Source: G963677325 sp963810555
GTDB lineage: Bacteria; Bacteroidota; Bacteroidia; Bacteroidales; Prolixibacteraceae
Direction: 5' to 3'
NCBI GenBank assembly: GCA_963810555.1
Contig: CAWENX010000009.1
Span: 738,610 to 802,609 of the forward strand
Length of the DNA: 64,000 bases
Position 1 is the stretch's first letter, and each line of letters begins with the position of its first letter. The notes beneath the pieces were generated by a model. The model saw nothing but the letters and a program-made list of their open reading frames with translations, was not told where the DNA came from and did not search any database. Made by a program: the position numbers and the translations under genes. Positions 59,524 to 64,000 of this stretch are shown one piece after another.

Positions 59524-59640
59524 GCCAATATGCTTTATTCGTACTTTCTTCAGTTCTTCTTCGGTATTTATTCAGTATTTGTTCAGTTATGACAATTCAA
59601 ATACTGTTTTTGTACAATTAAAATACAATTCTAAATATAA
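59524..59640 (-). repeat. 11-bp-unit inverted/tandem element, copy E (reverse orientation)
   Basis: On the minus strand five 11-bp units (ACTGAA-containing) occupy 59590-59536, then 7 nt, then TTGG (complement of CCAA 59525-59528) followed by CAGATG, a weak form of the box. A 9-bp exact inverted repeat (CAGTATTTG 59573-59581 with CAAATACTG 59598-59606) marks the centre; weaker AATTnnAAATAC units run to about 59640. The remaining 59157-59950 gap is AT-rich and shows only the doubtful ORF listed next. Confidence 0.65.
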
Positions 59641-59809
59641 CGAAATCTCGGGCAAAATAGCAGGAAATAATATTGCAGGTGCAGGAAAAATGGTTTTCTA
59701 CAGCTATAACGGCAATTATTACATTCGGATGGAACCCGGGAAAGAGATCGATCCGTATCCTCTGGAAAATCATCTCTTTAACTTTGTTCTCAATCACACA
59801 ATACGTTAA
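59579..59809 (+). CDS. Doubtful small ORF
   Basis: 76 codons with no recognisable domain; it opens inside the 11-bp repeat element. From about residue 20 the sequence (NEISGKIAGNNIAGAGKMVFYSYNGNYYIRMEPGKEI) looks protein-like and ends cleanly, so a real or remnant gene cannot be excluded. No Shine-Dalgarno or TAnnTTTG box was seen close by. Confidence 0.25.
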   Translation: MFSYDNSNTVFVQLKYNSKYNEISGKIAGNNIAGAGKMVFYSYNGNYYIRMEPGKEIDPYPLENHLFNFVLNHTIR

Positions 59810-59950
59810 TCAGATCCAAATTCATTTTATGTAGAAATTCGTTCACCTGATGGGACAGTCAACCTGTCTTTACAGGGTAAATTAATTTTCATATCTTTAT
59901 TCGGAATTTTATTAAAACAGGTTTATATCAAGAATTTAATATTTTTTAAA

Positions 59951-60733
59951 ATGAAGCATTCCTCTTTAATTTTGAATATCAGTGCAATTGCAGTTATCTG
60001 TATGCTAAGCCTGCCGGTTTTCGGACAGAAAATTGTTGCGGTGGATAATTGGTTCAATCATGAAATAAACGCCAAAACAGGAAAGGTATACCATTATACA
60101 TGGGATGATACCGATAACAGCGGATTCTCTCAATTGGGAGATTTATTTAAAAGCAGAGGGGCGAAATTAAAAACCATTTCAGCTAAGCCGGATCAAAAGA
60201 ATCTCAAAGGTGTCAATGTTTATATTATTGTCGATCCTGACACTACAACAGAAAATCCAAATCCCAACTATATCCAAAAGGACGATATTGCATCTATCTC
60301 AAACTGGGTAAAACAAGGAGGCACATTGCTTATTCTTGCCAATGATAAACCGAATTGTGAATTCACCCACTTAAACAATCTTGCAAAGGTTTTTGGCATG
60401 CATTTCAATCCGGTCACTCTGAACAGGGTTACAGGAACCAACTGGGAGATGGGTGCAGAAACTAATCTTCCGAATCACCCTGTCTTTAAAGGGGTAAAAA
60501 AGATTTACATGAAAGAAGTTTCATCCCTTACTTTATGGAACAGCGCCAAGCCTGTACTGACTGATAATAATAACGTGTACATGGCTCAGGCAAAGTATGG
60601 AAAGGGTTTTGTATTTGCTGTTACCGATCCCTGGATTTACAATGAATATATCGATCATAAATACCTTCCTGCAGATTTTGACAATCTGAAAGCCGCTAAT
60701 AATTTGTGTGATTTCCTGTTACAAAAACACTGA
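59951..60733 (+). CDS. Secreted DUF4350/glutamine-amidotransferase-like domain protein
   Basis: 260 residues, Sec signal ending LPVFGQ. The body is a flavodoxin/ThuA-like fold: VYHYTWDDTDNSGFSQLGDLF, VYIIVDPDT, ISNWVKQGGTLLILANDKP, HPVFKGVKKIY and AKYGKGFVFAVTDPWIYNEYI. Such domains occur in Bacteroidota proteins attached to unsaturated rhamnogalacturonyl hydrolases, and alone, as here. Catalytic Cys is not evident, so it may be binding only. Cotranscribed with the peptidase 8 nt later. Confidence 0.72.
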   Translation: MKHSSLILNISAIAVICMLSLPVFGQKIVAVDNWFNHEINAKTGKVYHYTWDDTDNSGFSQLGDLFKSRGAKLKTISAKPDQKNLKGVNVYIIVDPDTTTENPNPNYIQKDDIASISNWVKQGGTLLILANDKPNCEFTHLNNLAKVFGMHFNPVTLNRVTGTNWEMGAETNLPNHPVFKGVKKIYMKEVSSLTLWNSAKPVLTDNNNVYMAQAKYGKGFVFAVTDPWIYNEYIDHKYLPADFDNLKAANNLCDFLLQKH

Positions 60734-60740
60734 TCTTTAG

Positions 60741-61934
60741 ATGCAGTTAAAAGTACCATTGAGTGAACTGAATTCCCGTCTTGAAAGGTTCAGAAGGGAA
60801 ATGGATTGGGCCAATCCCGGATGGGAGATTTCTGTCATCTTCAGCAAAATAAACCAGTATTACTTTACGGGAACCATGCAGGAGGGATTTTTATTTATTC
60901 CCCGTGATGATAATGCCGTATTTTGGGTACGCCGCAGTTTTGAACGTGCCCTGAATGAATCTCTTTTCCCTCTGATTCAACCCATGGAAAGTTTCCGCGA
61001 CGCAAGAGCGGTTTTTGACAAACTACCGGATACTGTTTATCTTGAAACAGAAATTGTTCCGATTGCCCTTCTGCAGCGTTTCCAGAAACATTTTCCTTTT
61101 ACAGTTATCAAACCCCTGGATTTACAAATATCCGCAGTCCGGGCTGTAAAAAGCGACTATGAGCTTTCCCTGATGGAACAATCAGGGAAAATTCATCAGA
61201 GGGTACTGGAAGAAATTGTCCCTTCGATGCTGAAAGAAGGGATTAATGAAGCTGACTTTGCCAGTGAGCTTTACACAATAATGGTAAAGGAAGGACATCA
61301 TGGCGTTTCACGATTTGCAATGTTTGATACCCAGGCTGTTCTGGGGCAGATAGGATTTGGAGAAAGTTCGATTTATCCAACCGCATTTAACGGACCCGGA
61401 GGCAATTACGGACTAAGTCCTGCTGTTCCCATGATCGGAAGCCATGACAGGAAACTTAAGTATGGGGACCTTGTATTTGTTGATATTGGCTGTGGCGTGG
61501 AAGGATATCATACCGATAAAACGTTGATATATATGTTCGGTAAGCCACTGCCGGAGGAGGCTATCAAGGCGCATTATCAATGTGTGGATGTCCAGAACAG
61601 GATTGCTTCTTTACTGAAACCGGGAGCTGTCCCTTCAGATATTTACAAAATGATAATTGGTGATCTGAGTGCGGAATTCCTTGAAAATTTTATGGGATAT
61701 GGGAACCGTAAGGTAAAATTCCTTGGACACGGCATTGGGTTGACGATTGATGAACTGCCTGTAATTGCCGAGGGTTTTGACGAACCTCTGAAAGAAAATA
61801 TGGTTTTTGCCCTTGAACCAAAAAAAGGAATTAAGGATATCGGATTGGTAGGAATCGAGAATACCTTTATCGTCACTCCTGAGGGAGGGAAATGTATCAC
61901 TGGTACGAATCCGGGATTAATAGAAGTTTACTGA
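60741..61934 (+). CDS. M24 family metallopeptidase (Xaa-Pro aminopeptidase-like)
   Basis: 397 residues with the creatinase-like N-terminal domain and the pita-bread catalytic domain. Metal ligands are visible: Asp pair in VFVDIGCGVEGYHTDKTLIY, His in FLGHGIGLTIDELP, Glu in ALEPKKGI and Glu in VGIENTFIV. Cleaves an N-terminal residue before proline, or acts as a prolidase. Complete, cytoplasmic. Confidence 0.9.
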   Translation: MQLKVPLSELNSRLERFRREMDWANPGWEISVIFSKINQYYFTGTMQEGFLFIPRDDNAVFWVRRSFERALNESLFPLIQPMESFRDARAVFDKLPDTVYLETEIVPIALLQRFQKHFPFTVIKPLDLQISAVRAVKSDYELSLMEQSGKIHQRVLEEIVPSMLKEGINEADFASELYTIMVKEGHHGVSRFAMFDTQAVLGQIGFGESSIYPTAFNGPGGNYGLSPAVPMIGSHDRKLKYGDLVFVDIGCGVEGYHTDKTLIYMFGKPLPEEAIKAHYQCVDVQNRIASLLKPGAVPSDIYKMIIGDLSAEFLENFMGYGNRKVKFLGHGIGLTIDELPVIAEGFDEPLKENMVFALEPKKGIKDIGLVGIENTFIVTPEGGKCITGTNPGLIEVY

Positions 61935-61970
61935 AATCCTTCGTTGTTTACCTTATCGGGATTCATCCTC

Positions 61971-62342
61971 TTATTTAGTTGAATGTAAACCGATCCTGTT
62001 TCCTTCGGGATCTATGAATAATGCGATAAATCCGTATTCTCCGATGCTTGTTTTGGGGATGAGTATTGTAGCACCGTGTTTTACAGCTTTAGCCAGTTCA
62101 ACACTTAACTCATCACTGTAAAAATAAACAACTGTTCCGGTGGATGAGGGTTCATAACCTTCCGCTTTAACAAGGGAGCCGGCTGCATTTTCAGCTTCGT
62201 TAAACCATGGAAAAGCTGCCATCTCCATATTCGGCATATTCATGTCTGTCAATTCCTTCCCAAATACTTCACTATAAAATTTTTTAGCTTTGGCCATATC
62301 CTTCACAGGGATTTCAAACCAGTCAACTACATTCTTATCCAT
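61971..62342 (-). CDS. VOC family (glyoxalase-like) protein
   Basis: 123 residues with two beta-alpha-beta-beta-beta modules: VVDWFEIPVKDMAKAKKFYSEVFGKELTD and the second ending GEYGFIALFIDPEGNRIGLHS. Matches the vicinal oxygen chelate superfamily (PhnB/glyoxalase type). No substrate can be named. Complete; convergent with the M24 gene. Confidence 0.88.
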   Translation of the reverse strand: MDKNVVDWFEIPVKDMAKAKKFYSEVFGKELTDMNMPNMEMAAFPWFNEAENAAGSLVKAEGYEPSSTGTVVYFYSDELSVELAKAVKHGATILIPKTSIGEYGFIALFIDPEGNRIGLHSTK

Positions 62343-62452
62343 AACATTAAATTTTAATCGTTTATCAGCATTAAATAGAAAAACTAATTACAATTGAACC
62401 TTGGGTATTGTTCTATCTTTTTTTACTTTTATCCAAAATCAAACTTTATTTT

Positions 62453-63338
62453 ATGAAAAATATTCCGGTTATCTCAATCACCGCAAAAACACTGGCTGAA
62501 GCCTATGAATCAGCCTTAATGGCCTTGTATGAAAAAGGCACCCGTTTCAAAACCCAATATGACAAACCCGGTGATCCGCTGAGCATGGACTGCACCATGA
62601 ACATCACGATCGAAGAGCCGGAAACCGATCCCATGATCCATATGGCTTTCCCCGGAGGTATCGAGGACCTGAAGGAATATGTGCTTGAACTGAAAGGCTT
62701 TAAGGACCACTGGGTAAAAAACATGAACATTGAAAACGATACACGGTGGGAATATACCTATCATGGAAGACTCAAAGAATACGGAATCTGGAAGGAACTC
62801 CAGAACGGAAATTCAGTTGAAGCAGGACAATTTAAGATTGATCAGATTCAAAAGGTGATCGACAAATTATCCGCTCAGCCTTTCACCCGCCAGGCACAGA
62901 TGATCACCTGGATGCCCAATATCGATAATGACTGTTACGATCCTCCCTGCCTGCAGTCGCTCTGGTACCGTATTCTGGAAGATGAAAAGGCGTTTACTGG
63001 CTGAACTGTAACATCCGTTTCCGCAGCAACGATGCCTGGGGAGCCAATTTCATGAACATGTTCGGATTTATCCAGTTCAACAAAGAAATAATTGCTGCAG
63101 GAATAGCCGAAAAGACAGGAAAGAAGGTTAAGCTTGGCAGGCTGAACTGGCAGGCCGATTCGTTCCATATTTACGGAAAGGATATCCAGGCCGCAAAAGA
63201 ACGGCTTTTCGACCGCTTGCCGACATGAAATTCGAGGAACGCACTCTTTCGTTCAATGATGAGTTTATCCGCGACATGTATGACCAGGCTGAGCAGCAGA
63301 TCATCAATAAGATAAGGGCCTACGACGAAACACACTGA
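62453..63338 (+). pseudogene. thyA: Divergent thymidylate synthase, two frameshifts
   Basis: From ATG 62453 (MKNIPVISITAKTLAEAYE). ThyA-family folate-dependent dUMP methylase: catalytic Cys in DPPCLQSLWYRI, RSNDAWGANFMNMFGFIQF (dUMP-binding RSxD) and DSFHIYG (the DxHxY motif). Breaks are at AAAA 62985-62988 (five As give EKGVYWLNCNIRF) and at a single G at 63222 (GG gives RLPDMKFEERTL). Both are single-base deletions in homopolymers. It lacks the usual PCH after the Cys region (PCLQ), like archaeal-type or hydroxymethylase relatives, so methylation rather than hydroxymethylation is not fully certain. Confidence 0.8.
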
Positions 63339-63403
63339 TTAGGCTATTAACCAAAGTCGCCAGGTTCGCTAAAAATTGATCATTCGTAATTCGTAATTAT
63401 TTT

Positions 63404-64000
63404 GTGGCTAATCAAAGGAACCTTGTTAAAACACTTGGGTTAGGTTATGTAATCATTTTTGTGATTGCCAATATCATCGGATCAGGTGTATACAAGAAGA
63501 TTGCTCCCATGGCTGCCGAGCTTCAATCTCCGGTGTGGATTCTATTGGCCTGGCTTGCCGCAGGGATCATCACCATATTTGGTGCGTTGAGTAATGCTGA
63601 AATAGCAGGATTACTGGCGGATACAGGCGGTGAGTATGTTTATTTCAAAAATATATATAACCGTCCTTTTGCTTTCCTTTACGGATGGACATTATTTACA
63701 GTAGTCCAGACTGCCACAATTTCTTCATTGGCCTACGTATTTGTACAATCACTTAACAGCGTTATTCCTGTTCCTGAGATACTCCCTTCATTAAAGGATT
63801 TGTCGATTGGCGGAATTTTCTATCCTTTCCATGATTTCGGGATTAAACTGACTGCCATTTTGCTGATACTGTTCCTCACACTTCTCAACATTTCAGGTTT
63901 AAAAACCGGGGCTGGAGTCAGCAAAGCAATTATGATAATGGTATTTACGGGCCTTCTTGTGATCATATATTTTGGCCTTGGCAATGCTCATATCAGTCCT
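63404..64000 (+). CDS. APC-family amino acid permease, cut by window end
   Basis: 199 codons from GTG 63404 (VANQRNLVKTLGLGYVIIF) open to the window edge. Contains the APC/LAT-type TM1 motif IIGSGVYKKIAP, then ALSNAEIAGLLADTGGEYVYFKNIYNRPFAFLYGW, the TM2-3 hallmark of amino acid/polyamine antiporters. Roughly the first half of a 12-TM protein. Substrate unknown. Confidence 0.88.
   Translation, partial: MANQRNLVKTLGLGYVIIFVIANIIGSGVYKKIAPMAAELQSPVWILLAWLAAGIITIFGALSNAEIAGLLADTGGEYVYFKNIYNRPFAFLYGWTLFTVVQTATISSLAYVFVQSLNSVIPVPEILPSLKDLSIGGIFYPFHDFGIKLTAILLILFLTLLNISGLKTGAGVSKAIMIMVFTGLLVIIYFGLGNAHISP

Overview
This window looks like a chromosomal segment of a Bacteroidota bacterium, most likely a T9SS-bearing Bacteroidales/Marinilabiliales-type anaerobe or facultative anaerobe. 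The evidence is PorV of the type IX secretion system, a DUF4831 protein, many SPII lipoproteins, -7 boxes of the TAnnTTTG type, several exported polysaccharide-degrading enzymes, and a HydF [FeFe]-hydrogenase maturase. No rRNA, tRNA, CRISPR array or prophage was seen.

Layout. 1-5.2 kb (+): the 3' part of hflX, a small methyltransferase-like membrane protein, then ribokinase, an ADP-ribosylglycohydrolase lipoprotein and a DMT/GRP-type sugar transporter, which look like a ribosyl-scavenging group. 5.6-21.2 kb (-): a carbohydrate-degradation cluster (GH2, GH43, aldose epimerase, GH5-like, amidase, esterase, PKD/CBM9-like protein, GH42-like enzyme, a second beta-propeller glycosidase). It is interrupted by a GxxExxY cassette and an AT-rich membrane protein; no SusC/SusD is present in the window. 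21.3-25.6 kb: a broken Xre-type antitoxin, nicotinate phosphoribosyltransferase and aminoacyl-histidine dipeptidase. 25.7-36.8 kb: MFS transporter, class III aminotransferase with a Gfo/Idh oxidoreductase, DUF72, DUF4831, sulfatase, NAD(P)HX repair enzyme and HydF. 37-46.2 kb (+): a housekeeping block of coaD, a thioredoxin-fold lipid/redox-type protein, pyrE, birA (-), rsfS-ftsH and the phospholipid operon cdsA-psd-pssA. 47-64 kb: porV, an Rrf2 regulator, ppk1, a large TPR protein, a three-gene biotin-dependent acyl-CoA carboxylase operon, an M24 peptidase, a divergent thymidylate synthase and the start of an APC permease.

Two things stand out. First, five intergenic loci (near 5.4, 22.2, 35.4, 47.0 and 59.55 kb) carry the same architecture: imperfect inverted arms built of 11-bp units. 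In the stronger arm, four or five units are followed by exactly 7 nt and a TTGGTATAGC-like box. The unit sequence differs from locus to locus, but the 11-bp register and the 7-nt spacing are kept. I know of no described family that matches, and this is the best candidate for an undescribed element.

Second, about fifteen genes are split by indels, and most of those I could resolve lie in short homopolymers; correcting one base restores the expected reading. Essential or near-essential genes are affected along with accessory ones, so uncorrected sequencing error is a more likely explanation than mass pseudogenisation. Such genes are typed here as pseudogene (as read), with the whole span given.
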